A DNA stretch of 64,000 nucleotides from Novosphingobium sp. 9 (GTDB lineage: Bacteria; Pseudomonadota; Alphaproteobacteria; Sphingomonadales; Sphingomonadaceae), in assembly GCF_025340265.1 (NCBI RefSeq), contig NZ_CP022707.1, forward strand, positions 992,501 through 1,056,500, in the 5' to 3' direction. How positions within the stretch are numbered: the first letter of the stretch is position 1; each line of letters starts with the position of its first letter. This document shows positions 35,620-44,282 of the stretch, one piece after another. The notes below the pieces were generated by a model. That model was not told the origin of the DNA. It ran no database searches and saw only the letters and a program-made list of their open reading frames with translations. The position numbers and the translations under genes are program-made.

Positions 35620-36404
35620 GCCTGGTCTGCTCCACGCAGCCAGTCATGCACGGCAGCCACGCTGTTGAGGCGCCAGTGCGCAGCCGTGGCGCGCGGCGGG
35701 CCGATGAGCACGCCGGCGCCGCCATGGCGCTCCATGACTTTGAAGGCGTCCTCGTCGGTCACGTCGTCGCCCAGGAACAGCGGCTTGGTGCCGGCGAACA
35801 GCGGCAGGCTCATGAACTTGTCGACGGCGCTGCCCTTGTCCGATCCGGGCATGACCAGTTCGACCACCTGTTTGCCGCGCTTGGTCTTGATCCCGAGTTC
35901 GGCCGCCAGCGATTCGGTAAGCTCGATAAGCTGATCCAGCAGATGCGGATGCGTGCGCGTGTGGACGGCCACGCCGAAGGGCTTGGCTTCGACGATCAGG
36001 CCACCGTTCGCCTCGGAAAAAGCGCGAAGGCCCTCGACTGCGCGGGCAGGCAGCGGTTCGGCAAGCGGCACGACCGCACTGGTGCCGGTCTCGCGGAATT
36101 CGCCGCCATGCGATCCGGCGATCGCAACGTCGAGTGGGCCAAGCAGCGCCTCCAGCGCTTGAATCGAACGGCCGGTGATGATGGCCAGACGTCCTTCAAG
36201 TCGCCGGGAGAGCGCCTCGATCCGCGCGCCGAGGTCTTCGGGCACGCGCACCAGGTCCGGGTGGTCGGCAATCTCGACCAGCGTCCCGTCGAAGTCGAGG
36301 AACAGCGCGGTCTCGGACGAGACGGTGAGCGGCGGGGGAGGGGGCAGATCGGCGACGGCAGCGTCGCTCCCCGCCCGCGAGAAGGTTTCGCTGGGATGGG
36401 TCAT
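35616..36404 (-). CDS. otsB: Trehalose-6-phosphate phosphatase
   Basis: 262 residues from ATG at 36404; a much longer open frame upstream is not coding. HAD phosphatase: nucleophile motif FLDFDGT (Asp37, Asp39) after a proline-rich leader, IITGRS (motif II), Lys-containing KGSAVDKFM, and GDDVTDEDAF (metal-binding Asp). It dephosphorylates trehalose-6-phosphate. First gene of the ots operon; its promoter lies in the 249 bp shared with the divergent guanylyltransferase gene. Confidence 0.95.
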   Translation of the reverse strand: MTHPSETFSRAGSDAAVADLPPPPPLTVSSETALFLDFDGTLVEIADHPDLVRVPEDLGARIEALSRRLEGRLAIITGRSIQALEALLGPLDVAIAGSHGGEFRETGTSAVVPLAEPLPARAVEGLRAFSEANGGLIVEAKPFGVAVHTRTHPHLLDQLIELTESLAAELGIKTKRGKQVVELVMPGSDKGSAVDKFMSLPLFAGTKPLFLGDDVTDEDAFKVMERHGGAGVLIGPPRATAAHWRLNSVAAVHDWLRGADQA

Positions 36405-36653
36405 TGTGGTCAGTCTTGCACCTTGATCCGGAAAAGGCCACCCCTTGGGGCATTCGGATGACAGGCGGACGAAAGTCACCCGCCGCGACTGCGAACGCAT
36501 GAGCAGATGACCGGTTCCGGTTTTGAGACGATGCGTGGTCGCATGAATGTTGCATCGCAGAAAAATGAATAGCACAATATGCGCATAGTATTCGGCTTTG
36601 CCGTCGTTCGCGCCGAGACCTGTCCGGCGCCGCCCGAGTGTCTGGGGGAATAT

Positions 36654-37706
36654 ATGAACACTGTGGTTCCGGTGATCCTCTGCGGAGGAAGCGGTACGCG
36701 TTTGTGGCCGCGTAGCCGGGTGTCCCGGCCCAAGCCTTTTCTGCCGCTGATTGGCGAACTGACGCTGTTCGAGGCGACGATCGCGCGCTGTCCGCCTTCG
36801 ATCGGTTTCGCAGGACCGGTAGTGGTGACGGGGGCGCTGCATCTCGATCATGTCGAGGCGCAACTGGGCGATGTCGAGCAGCCGAGCGTGATCGTCGAGC
36901 CCTGCGCGCGCAATACCGCCGCGGCCATCGCGCTGGCGGCGAACCGCTTGCCCGAGGATGCGATCATGCTGGTGTGTCCCAGCGATCACTGGATCGGCCG
37001 CCCGGACGCTTTCGCGTCGGCTGCCGTCGCAGCCTCGCAATTGGCCTCGGAAGGCTGGCTGGTCTCGTTCGGGATCGAAGCGACCGCGCCCGAGACCGGC
37101 TTTGGCTACCTGCGTCAGGGCGAGGAAATCCTCGGCGGTTCGGGCGCCAAGGGCTTCCGCACTGCCCAGTTCGTTGAAAAGCCGGATCTGGAAACCGCGC
37201 GGACGTTTCTTTCGGCGGGCGACTATGCCTGGAACGGCGGGATTTTCGCCTTCCGGGTAAAGGATTTCCTGCGTGAACTGGCGACCCATCGCCCGGATAT
37301 CGACGCGGCGGTGCGCAAGGCCGTGGAGTCCGGGTGGACCGAGGGGCATCGCTTCCACCCCGACGCGGAGCTCTTCGCGGCGGTGGAGAGCGAATCGGTG
37401 GACTATGCGGTCATGGAAAAGACTGCCCGCGCGGCGATGGTCCCGGCGGACATGGAATGGTCAGACATCGGCAATTGGGCGGCGCTCCATGACGCGGTGC
37501 CGCGCGACAGCGACGGCAACAGCATCCGCGGGTGCGTGGGTGAACTGGTCGATTGCCGCAATGTGCTGGTAGACAGCGACGGGCCGCGCGTTTCGGTGAT
37601 CGGGCTGGAGAATGCCATCGTCGTGGTCGACGGCGATGATATCCTCATCACCACGACGGCGGGTGTGCAGAAAGTCGGAAAGCTCTCGGGGGCACGGAAC
37701 CAGTAG
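36654..37706 (+). CDS. Mannose-1-phosphate guanylyltransferase
   Basis: 350 residues from ATG 36654, with GGGGGAA upstream. Nucleotidyltransferase signature GGSGTRLWPR (11-20) and Lys27, CPSDHWI, FVEKPD, and the C-terminal beta-helix region with MEWSDIGNW. It makes GDP-mannose from mannose-1-phosphate and GTP. It is the single-domain form without the phosphomannose-isomerase domain of ManC/AlgA. GDP-mannose would feed the surface polysaccharide made nearby; the phosphomannomutase is not in the window. Confidence 0.92.
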   Translation: MNTVVPVILCGGSGTRLWPRSRVSRPKPFLPLIGELTLFEATIARCPPSIGFAGPVVVTGALHLDHVEAQLGDVEQPSVIVEPCARNTAAAIALAANRLPEDAIMLVCPSDHWIGRPDAFASAAVAASQLASEGWLVSFGIEATAPETGFGYLRQGEEILGGSGAKGFRTAQFVEKPDLETARTFLSAGDYAWNGGIFAFRVKDFLRELATHRPDIDAAVRKAVESGWTEGHRFHPDAELFAAVESESVDYAVMEKTARAAMVPADMEWSDIGNWAALHDAVPRDSDGNSIRGCVGELVDCRNVLVDSDGPRVSVIGLENAIVVVDGDDILITTTAGVQKVGKLSGARNQ

Positions 37707-37805
37707 GCACATATGATGGACGAACCGGCGGGGCTCGGGTAGCCGTGCCGTTATCCTGTTCGCCCGCGCTTTCTTCTGCCGGCTTTCCGATCGGAGCGTT
37801 CGCCC

Positions 37806-38363
37806 GTGCCCGCGTTCTATCTCACGTTTCTGGCAGTTCTGCTCGCGGGGTTTGGTGCGCGGGATCAGATTACCATGGCCTCGCTGGCGCGCGTGCAGGG
37901 ACAAAGGCCCGGTGTGCTGCTCACAGGGATGGTCTGTGCGTTCCTCACGGCAGGGCTTGCCGCGTGGGCGGGACTGTGGATGCTCGGGCACCTGCCACCA
38001 CCGGCACGCGGGATATTCGCGGCAATGGCACTGGCGATTGCCGGCGTGGAGTCGCTGCTTGTCGTCCCCCGTAAGACGCTTCTGGAGCCGACGCTGTCGC
38101 TTGGCGCGCTGGCGCTAGTTCTCGTCGCGCAGCAGATTACCGATGCGGCGCGTTTCGTGGTGCTGGCGATGGCGGTGGGAATGGCCGCGCCGCTGGTGTC
38201 GGGATTGGCAGGGGCTTTTGCCGGCGCGGCACTTGCCGTGCTGGCGTGGAGCCAGCCGGATTGGCTCTACACGCTGTCCGCACGATGGGTTCGTCGCGGC
38301 GTGGGGGCAACCCTGATGCTGGTCGCCGCGCTGGTGGCAATCGCAAATCTCGGCATTGGGTGA
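37806..38363 (+). CDS. Small multi-pass membrane protein, possibly UPF0016/GDT1-like
   Basis: 185 residues from GTG at 37806. Six hydrophobic segments in two sets of three. The GARDQ at about residues 17-21 sits where the GDT1 (TMEM165) cation-transporter family has E-x-G-D-K-T, so this could be a diverged member; the second motif is not obvious. Function unknown. 100 bp after the guanylyltransferase in the same direction. Confidence 0.6.
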   Translation: MPAFYLTFLAVLLAGFGARDQITMASLARVQGQRPGVLLTGMVCAFLTAGLAAWAGLWMLGHLPPPARGIFAAMALAIAGVESLLVVPRKTLLEPTLSLGALALVLVAQQITDAARFVVLAMAVGMAAPLVSGLAGAFAGAALAVLAWSQPDWLYTLSARWVRRGVGATLMLVAALVAIANLGIG

Positions 38364-38449
38364 TCGGTAATTTCGATTGAAACAAACCCTTCTGCTTCGG
38401 GTTCTTGAGCCTAAATAGTGTGACGCATTGAACAAAGGGGAACGAGACG

Positions 38450-38908
38450 ATGACTTCCAAGGACAACGCCCAAGGCGCGCTGGTGGACAGCCTCAACGGG
38501 CTGCTGGCCGATACGCTCGCGCTCTATATCAAGACCAAGAATTTCCACTGGCACGTCAAGGGGCCGCAGTTCCATGACCTGCACCTGCTGTTTGACGCGC
38601 AGGCGGGCCAGATCTTCGCACTGACCGACGTCGTGGCAGAGCGTGTGCGCAAGCAGGGCGGCAAGACGCTGACCAGCCCGGATTCGGTTGTCTCCAAGAC
38701 GCGCATCAAGCCGCAGGATTCGACCGATCTCGATGCCATGGCGATGGTCCGTGAACTCTATGAGGACAACCTCGAATACGTGAAGCGCCTTCGCGAAGTG
38801 AAGGAAGCCGCAGGCGAGGCGGGCGACAACGCCACCGACGGGATCGTCGATGACTGGACCGATCAGGCCGAGGAACGCGCATGGTTCCTGCGCGAAATCA
38901 TCGCCTGA
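38450..38908 (+). CDS. dps: Dps-family DNA-binding ferritin
   Basis: 152 residues. Four-helix ferritin-like fold with the inter-subunit ferroxidase residues of Dps: His33 (FHWHVKGP), His45 and Asp49 (LHLLFD), Asp60 and Glu64 (DVVAER). It forms a 12-mer that stores iron, consumes peroxide and, in many species, coats DNA in stationary phase. SD AAAGGGGAACGAG precedes the ATG. A perfect hairpin (38964-38988) follows 55 bp behind the stop. Confidence 0.95.
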   Translation: MTSKDNAQGALVDSLNGLLADTLALYIKTKNFHWHVKGPQFHDLHLLFDAQAGQIFALTDVVAERVRKQGGKTLTSPDSVVSKTRIKPQDSTDLDAMAMVRELYEDNLEYVKRLREVKEAAGEAGDNATDGIVDDWTDQAEERAWFLREIIA

Positions 38909-38963
38909 TAACACTTGCCCGGTCTCGCGTGCTAACGCTTGCGAAACCGGCTTCGCGAGATGC

Positions 38964-38988
38964 ATGGGGAGTGCTAGGCACTCCCCAT
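38964..38988 (+). promoter_or_regulatory. Perfect hairpin abutting the pgl start codon
   Basis: ATGGGGAGTGC, TAG, GCACTCCCCAT: an 11-bp perfect stem ending one base before the pgl ATG at 38989. The only purine-rich SD-like sequence (GGGGAG) lies inside the 5' arm, so folding would hide it. It may instead be the dps transcription stop, although no T-run follows. Confidence 0.55.
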
Positions 38989-39624
38989 ATGTCCGACACC
39001 CAGATACCTGCCGTCACCATCGTTGAACACGCTGACGATGCCGCCATTGCCCGTTGGTTCGCCGATCGCCTGAAGCACGCGCTGGCTGCCACTGATGGCC
39101 CGATTGCGGTGACAGTGCCCGGCGGTTCCACGCCATTTCCCATTTTCGATATCCTCGCGCACGAAGATCTCGACTGGTCGCGGATCGCGGTCTGGCCGGG
39201 CGATGATCGCATCGTCGAGGAAAGCCATCCGGCTTCCAACGTGGGCAAGATCCGTGCTCGCCTCGAACCGGTGGGAGCGGTGATCGTGCCGCTGACCGAA
39301 GAAGCTGTCCCGCCTCATTTCACCATTGCCTGGTTGGGAATGGGCGCGGACGGGCATATCGCCTCGCTCTTTCCCAACACCGACCCGCAAGTGGATGATC
39401 CGCAGGCCGTGCGCCGTCTTACGCCCGATCCCTTGCCGCCCGAGGCGCCTTTTGACCGGGTGAGCCTGACGATCCCTTCGCTCATCGACAGTGACGAGAT
39501 GATGTTCGTCATTCGCGGCGACGAAAAACGTGCGCTGTTCGACGCCGCAGTGCAGGGAGAGCACGACCTGCCCGTGTCGCGGCTTCTGAAAGCGGCTACC
39601 GGGAGGATCACCTGCTTCTGCTGA
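38989..39624 (+). CDS. pgl: 6-phosphogluconolactonase
   Basis: 211 residues from ATG 38989 (MSDTQIPAV). NagB/Pgl fold with AVTVPGGSTPFPIFDIL and the family hallmark WLGMGADGHIASLFPNTD. It hydrolyses 6-phosphogluconolactone in the pentose phosphate/Entner-Doudoroff routes. It is shorter than many Pgl proteins (about 230-250) but complete at both ends. The partner genes zwf and edd are not adjacent. The start lies right at the foot of a perfect hairpin, see 38964-38988. Confidence 0.9.
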   Translation: MSDTQIPAVTIVEHADDAAIARWFADRLKHALAATDGPIAVTVPGGSTPFPIFDILAHEDLDWSRIAVWPGDDRIVEESHPASNVGKIRARLEPVGAVIVPLTEEAVPPHFTIAWLGMGADGHIASLFPNTDPQVDDPQAVRRLTPDPLPPEAPFDRVSLTIPSLIDSDEMMFVIRGDEKRALFDAAVQGEHDLPVSRLLKAATGRITCFC

Positions 39625-39812
39625 CGCGGGGCAGGCGGCGGCAAGTCAACTGCTGACGGGGCAGTCGCAGAAAGCGTAAGGCCAAGCGGAACAGGGGTTT
39701 TTGCATATCCGCCGGGCGTGCCGTCGGGGGCGCGGGCGGGAAAAGTGAAAACTGCACTCTGTCCGTCGCAAGTCGGCTTGTAGGGCGGTGATCCTTGGCG
39801 TTTAACACCGGA

Positions 39813-41372
39813 ATGGATCATTTTCTGACGCTCCGGCTTCGTCGCGGGATTGCCCGTCTCGCTTCCATCGGCACCACTGGTGTTGTCGGACTGGCGATGT
39901 CGCTGGGCGCTACCATGTCGCCCGCAACTGTGCTGGCCGTTCCCAATGTGCCCAACCGTGCTCCGGCACTTCCGCCCCAGGTCGCTTGCGATCGCCCGGT
40001 GATGCCAGCGGGCGGCCATGTGTTCTACATGGATCCGGTGCGGGGATCGGACAGCGGCGATGGATCGCGTGCGCATCCCTGGCGAAACTTCGGCGCTCTC
40101 GTGAGCAAGCGCAAGCTGGGCGAACGCTTGCGCAGTTCGATGCGGCTGCCGATGTTGCCGGATGGCGCACAGCCGGGCGTGTTCTACCGCGAGCAGGCCA
40201 ACCCTGACGGGAAGGTCGTCGGCGGCGATACGATCCTGCTGGCATCGGGCGATTATGGCGAACTCGTTCTGAACGGAATCGTCAATAAGCGCTTCATGCG
40301 CATCGCGGCCGCGCCTGGCGCCCGTCCGGTCTTTACCCGGATCGTTACGGCGTTTTCCTCGCATATGATCTTGCAGGGGCTTGTTGTGCGAGGGCCGATG
40401 GGGCCGAAATCGACGCGTGTGCTCGTTGGTGCGGCGCCTCAGAACGAGTTCATGCCCGACAATCTGGTCTACGATCACATGGATCTGGGCGCCAGCGCCC
40501 CCATTGCCGGGCACGATCCGCAGGACTGGTACGACAATGCGCCCAACGGCGTGATGATGCGCGGCGATTGCATGACGATCAGCAACAGCCGCATTCACGA
40601 TGTGCGCACGGGTGTTGGGATCATTCGCGGTCGTGACGATCAGGTTCTGAACAACCGTATCTCCGGTTTCTCCGACGATGGCATCGACTTCAGCGGCGAT
40701 CGTCTGCGGATTCGCGGAAACTGGATCACCGATCACTGGAACAACAACGGTGCCCTGCATCCGGACTGCATGCAGGGGCAATCGAGCAGTTGGCACTGGC
40801 CCTATTCCGGGCTGACGATCGATCACAATGTCTGCATCGATCACACCAGCGAACGCGCCGTTCCGGACAAGGAGGTGATGCAGGGCATTTCGATGTTCGA
40901 CGGCGTGTGGAAGAATATCGTCATTACCTGTAATCTGGTACTGCCACGCGCTTACCATGGGATCGCGCTTTACGGCATGGACAACGCGCGCATCGAGAAC
41001 AACGTCGTTGTCGGAATGGACCCCAAGGAGCCTTCGTGGATCATGGCGTTCTACTCGAAGGAACAGAAGGCGCCGCGCGGTGATGTGATCCGGGGCAATT
41101 GGGCAACGGGGTTTCCCAATGCAGATCAGGGGAAGGCCGGCACTTTGGCGGGACTCAAGACCGGCGAACTGCATATGAAGGACGGTGGTTCCGCCGATGA
41201 ACTCTCGGTGACGATGGCGAATAATACGCTGGCGGTCTGGCCGGGCACCAAGGTCAGTGCGCATCTCGATCCCAAAGTGAAGATCGTGCGCATCGATGGG
41301 CCGGCCAAGCCGATGTCGGTGCCAGAGGCCTTGCGTCGCTATCCCCTGCCTGCCGCCTGTCAGAAAACCTGA
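39813..41372 (+). CDS. Secreted right-handed parallel beta-helix protein
   Basis: About 519 residues from ATG 39813; a TTG at 39795 would add six. A signal peptide (RRGIARLASIGTTGVVGLAMSLGATM, cleavage near VLA) leads to DPVRGSDSGDGSRAHPWRNF, typical of pectate-lyase-like/beta-helix proteins, then repeated NSRIHD, NNRISGFSDDGID, RGNWITDHWNNN, NNVVVG turns. Such proteins bind or cleave polysaccharides. No canonical lyase site could be identified, so the activity is open. Near the polysaccharide island it may process the exported glycan (inference). Confidence 0.82.
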   Translation: MDHFLTLRLRRGIARLASIGTTGVVGLAMSLGATMSPATVLAVPNVPNRAPALPPQVACDRPVMPAGGHVFYMDPVRGSDSGDGSRAHPWRNFGALVSKRKLGERLRSSMRLPMLPDGAQPGVFYREQANPDGKVVGGDTILLASGDYGELVLNGIVNKRFMRIAAAPGARPVFTRIVTAFSSHMILQGLVVRGPMGPKSTRVLVGAAPQNEFMPDNLVYDHMDLGASAPIAGHDPQDWYDNAPNGVMMRGDCMTISNSRIHDVRTGVGIIRGRDDQVLNNRISGFSDDGIDFSGDRLRIRGNWITDHWNNNGALHPDCMQGQSSSWHWPYSGLTIDHNVCIDHTSERAVPDKEVMQGISMFDGVWKNIVITCNLVLPRAYHGIALYGMDNARIENNVVVGMDPKEPSWIMAFYSKEQKAPRGDVIRGNWATGFPNADQGKAGTLAGLKTGELHMKDGGSADELSVTMANNTLAVWPGTKVSAHLDPKVKIVRIDGPAKPMSVPEALRRYPLPAACQKT

Positions 41373-41418
41373 CGGGTACGATCGTCCTCGAATGTCTGAG
41401 GGCCGATGGCCTCAGAAC

Positions 41419-42534
41419 TCAGAACAACGAGGGTTGATCAGGCGTACTGCCGGGTGCGGCATCATCAGTGCCGAGTGCGGATAGTGTCAGGCCCATCAAA
41501 CGGACCGGCTGGGGCAGGGGCATCAGTTCTGCCAGCAAGGCATGCGACAGGTCTGCGAAATCGCTGCTGGATGTGACCGGTTGCGGGACCGACCGCGCCC
41601 GCGTGATCGTGCGGAAGTCGGCGTAGCGCAGCTTGAGCGTAATGGTGCGACCATGGGCCTCGGCGCGTTCGATCCGGTCCCATACCGTCTCGATGATATC
41701 GTCCAGCGTGGCGCGCAGCGCGTCTGCGCCTGAAATATTCTGCGCGAAAGTGCGTTCGCCACCGAGTGACTTGCGCGGCCGGTTCGCGCGGACCCGGCGC
41801 AGGTCGACACCTCTGGCCGCCCGGAACAGGTAATCGGCGAAGCTCCCGAAATGGGCGCGCAGGAAAGCGAGGTCTTTCGCAGCAAGATCTGCGCCGGTTT
41901 CTATGCCGAGCCCGGCCATCTTTTCCGCGCCGCGCGGCCCGACGCCATGAAAGCGCCGCACAGGCAGTCCGGCCACGAAAGCGGCCCCTTCTCCGGGACG
42001 GATCACGCACAGGCCATCGGGCTTGTGCTGGTCGCTGGCGAGCTTGGCGAGGAACTTGTTGTACGAGACCCCGGCACTGGCGGTGAGCTGCGTCTCCTCG
42101 CGGATGCGGCGGCGGATTTCCTGCGCGATCCGCGTGGCAGAGCCGATCCCTTTCAGATCGTCGGTCACGTCAAGATAGGCCTCGTCGAGCGAGAGCGGTT
42201 CGACGTGCGGCGTATAGTCATGAAAGATCGCACGGATCTGCTGGCTGACGGCGCGATAGACCTCGAAGCGGGGCTTGCGAAAGATCAGGTCCGGGCACTG
42301 GCGTGCCGCGCGCGTGGAAGGCATGGCCGAGCGTACGCCGAACTTGCGCGCCTCGTAGCTGGCTGCCGCGACCACGCCGCGCCCTGACGATCCGCCGACC
42401 GCCACCGGCTTTCCCCGCAGCGAGGGATCGTCGCGCTGCTCGACGCTGGCGAAAAAGGCATCCATGTCGACATGGATGATCTTGCGCAGGCCGTCAGCCT
42501 CGTCATCCTCTTCGCTGGATTGCGTTGCTGTCAT
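41419..42534 (-). CDS. dinB: DNA polymerase IV (Y-family)
   Basis: 371 residues from ATG at 42534; the longer open frame upstream is shadow of the neighbouring gene. Catalytic acids are in HVDMDAFFASVEQ (Asp23) and SLDEAYLDVTD (Asp117, Glu118). The steric-gate region FFASV, HhH motifs (FHGVGPRGAEKM) and little-finger domain are all present. The last residues, QPSLF, form the sliding-clamp-binding motif at the extreme C-terminus. Error-prone translesion polymerase, usually LexA-controlled; I did not see a clear SOS box. Confidence 0.95.
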   Translation of the reverse strand: MTATQSSEEDDEADGLRKIIHVDMDAFFASVEQRDDPSLRGKPVAVGGSSGRGVVAAASYEARKFGVRSAMPSTRAARQCPDLIFRKPRFEVYRAVSQQIRAIFHDYTPHVEPLSLDEAYLDVTDDLKGIGSATRIAQEIRRRIREETQLTASAGVSYNKFLAKLASDQHKPDGLCVIRPGEGAAFVAGLPVRRFHGVGPRGAEKMAGLGIETGADLAAKDLAFLRAHFGSFADYLFRAARGVDLRRVRANRPRKSLGGERTFAQNISGADALRATLDDIIETVWDRIERAEAHGRTITLKLRYADFRTITRARSVPQPVTSSSDFADLSHALLAELMPLPQPVRLMGLTLSALGTDDAAPGSTPDQPSLF

Positions 42535-42618
42535 GTTCTGGTTTATAGCCATTCCTGACGGAAATGCGAGGCATCTCGAGACTCGCAACCGTCCTGCAAT
42601 TGATGCATTGGCACGCGC

Positions 42619-43896
42619 ATGGAATCGCACTCCCCCCAGACCCGTAGTTTCCCCATCGGCGAATTCGAATTCGTGGCGATGATGGCCGGCTTCCAGATGC
42701 TGCAATCGCTGGCGGTGGACGTCATGCTGCCGGCGCTGGGGACGATTTCGCGCGATCTGGGCGAGACCGACCCCAATTCCCGCCAGTACATCATCGGGGT
42801 GTTCCTGATCTTCAGCGGCCTTGGCACGCTGGTGCCGGGCGCGCTGGCGGACCGTTTCGGGCGCCGCCCGGTCATTCTCGGGGCCTTGTGCGCTTATGCG
42901 GTCAGCTCGCTGGCCTGCGCAATTGCGGGCAGTTTCGAGCTGCTGCTGATCGCCCGCGCCGTGATGGGCCTGTTCGCCTCTGCCATGATGGTCATGCCGA
43001 TGACGATCCTGCGTGACCGTTTCGAGGGCGACAAGATGGCGCGCACCCAATCGCTGGTGGCGATGGTGTTCATGGTGATGCCGATGATGGCGCCGATGAT
43101 CGGCCAGACGGTGCTGCTGTTCGCCAGCTGGCGCTGGATCTTCGGCATCATGGCCTCTGTCAGCGCGCTGGTGTTCCTGTGGACGATCCTGCGTCTGCCC
43201 GAGACCCTGCGAGAGGAAAACCGCCAGCCGGTGCAGATCGGCGTGATCGGACGCAACATGGTGAAGGCCTTCACCGTGCGCGAGGCCTTCGGCTATTTCC
43301 TCGGCGCGGCCTTCGTGCAGGGGGCGCTGTTCGGCTATCTCAACAGCGCGCAGCAGTTGGTGGGTGAGCACTTCGGGATGGGCACGCTGTTCCCGGTGGT
43401 GTTCGGGACGATGGCGCTGATCATGGCGAGCACGAACTTCATCAATGCGCGCATCGTCGAGAAGTTCGGCGCGCGCCGCGTCAGCCATGCCGCGATGATG
43501 GTCTATATCGTGACCGCCGTGATCCATCTGGTGCTGGCATGGCACGGCGAGGGGTTCTGGACCTTCGCGCCGCTGATGACGATCTCGATGTGCATGATGA
43601 GCTTTATCGGTGCCAACTTCCAGGCGATCTCGCTCCAGCCTTTCGCGCGCATGGCGGGGGCTGCGGCCTCGGTCATGTCGTTCGTGCGCATGGTGCTGGG
43701 TTCGGTGCTGGGCGCGCTGATCGGGCAGGCCTACGATGGTTCGGCGGTGCCGATCATGGTGGCGATGGTCGTCTGCGGCTCGGTCTGCATCGGCCTGGTA
43801 CTGTTTTCCGAGCGCGGGCAGCTGTTCCGGCGCCTCAATCCGCCGGGCTTCTACAAGGGCAAGATCTCACCTGCGGGTATCGAGGGGGCGGAATAA
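42619..43896 (+). CDS. MFS drug-efflux transporter, Bcr/CflA type
   Basis: 425 residues with 12 membrane helices. MFS motif A in the loop between helices 2 and 3: GALADRFGRR (74-83). The N-terminal IxMLPALGTISRDLG-like start, with VDVMLPALGTI, and the TM4-5 pattern GLFASAMMVMPMTILRDRFEG are those of the DHA1 Bcr/CflA subfamily. It should export small toxic molecules by proton antiport; substrates unknown. Divergent from dinB across 84 bp. Ends with a strong bidirectional terminator overlapping the stop region. Confidence 0.9.
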   Translation: MESHSPQTRSFPIGEFEFVAMMAGFQMLQSLAVDVMLPALGTISRDLGETDPNSRQYIIGVFLIFSGLGTLVPGALADRFGRRPVILGALCAYAVSSLACAIAGSFELLLIARAVMGLFASAMMVMPMTILRDRFEGDKMARTQSLVAMVFMVMPMMAPMIGQTVLLFASWRWIFGIMASVSALVFLWTILRLPETLREENRQPVQIGVIGRNMVKAFTVREAFGYFLGAAFVQGALFGYLNSAQQLVGEHFGMGTLFPVVFGTMALIMASTNFINARIVEKFGARRVSHAAMMVYIVTAVIHLVLAWHGEGFWTFAPLMTISMCMMSFIGANFQAISLQPFARMAGAAASVMSFVRMVLGSVLGALIGQAYDGSAVPIMVAMVVCGSVCIGLVLFSERGQLFRRLNPPGFYKGKISPAGIEGAE

Positions 43897-43923
43897 AAAA
43901 GGGAGCCGGAAGGCTCCCTTTTT
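43897..43923. terminator. Bidirectional intrinsic terminator
   Basis: AAAAGGGAGCC, GGAA, GGCTCCCTTTTT, starting at the base after the MFS stop. A-run on one side and T-run on the other: it should stop both the MFS gene and the convergent small membrane-protein gene, whose stop is 20 bp away. Confidence 0.93.
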
Positions 43924-43942
43924 GTTGGAGTGACGAGCTTCG

Positions 43943-44089
43943 TCAGACCCTGCGGCCACGGAACAGCTGCACGAGGCCGACGACAATGGCGACGATCAGC
44001 AGGAGGTGGATTGCCCAGCTGGCGACGTGGAACACGACGAAGCCGAGCAGCCAGAGGACCAGCAGGATCGCGGCGATGGTGAAAAGCAT
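43943..44089 (-). CDS. Lmo0937-family small membrane protein
   Basis: 48 residues from ATG at 44089. Two membrane helices joined by a short turn (LFTIAAILLVLWLLGFVVFHVASW and IHLLLIVAIVVGLVQLF) and a basic tail RGRRV, which is the whole of the Lmo0937/DUF5670 family. Widespread, often stress-induced, function unknown. SD GGAGAACAAT lies just upstream. It sits between the MFS terminator and the carotenoid operon. Confidence 0.85.
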   Translation of the reverse strand: MLFTIAAILLVLWLLGFVVFHVASWAIHLLLIVAIVVGLVQLFRGRRV

Positions 44090-44240
44090 GGGATTGTTCT
44101 CCTTGGCATCCTGAACACCGAAACGCACGATCCGTGCGTCAGGCTCCCGCGACAAATGCCGCTATTGCCAAAATGTTTCCAAGGACACGTAGCCCAGGCG
44201 AATTACGCGCATTTGCCTGATTGCTCGGGGGGAGAGGACT

Positions 44241-44278
44241 GGTGCGGTAAAATCCGCATTCCGCGAATTTTCAACGGA
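44241..44278. repeat. Interspersed hairpin motif, copy 2
   Basis: 38-bp motif nearly identical to 31026-31065. On the minus strand it starts 5 bp after the crtB stop and folds as AAAATTCGC, GGAAT, GCGGATTTT (one G-T pair), so here it could serve as the 3' end of the carotenoid operon. Confidence 0.7.
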
Positions 44279-44282
44279 ACTC

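Noticed and set aside
35616..37358. A 580-residue fusion ahead of trehalose phosphatase
   Set aside because: The extension is opposite the guanylyltransferase gene; OtsB starts at 36404.
39315..41264. A 649-codon open frame opposite the beta-helix gene
   Set aside because: It covers parts of two real genes on the other strand and has shadow composition.
41419..43545. A 708-residue fusion of an unknown N-domain to DNA polymerase IV
   Set aside because: The first 337 codons are the reverse of the MFS gene; the polymerase starts at 42534 with its usual length.
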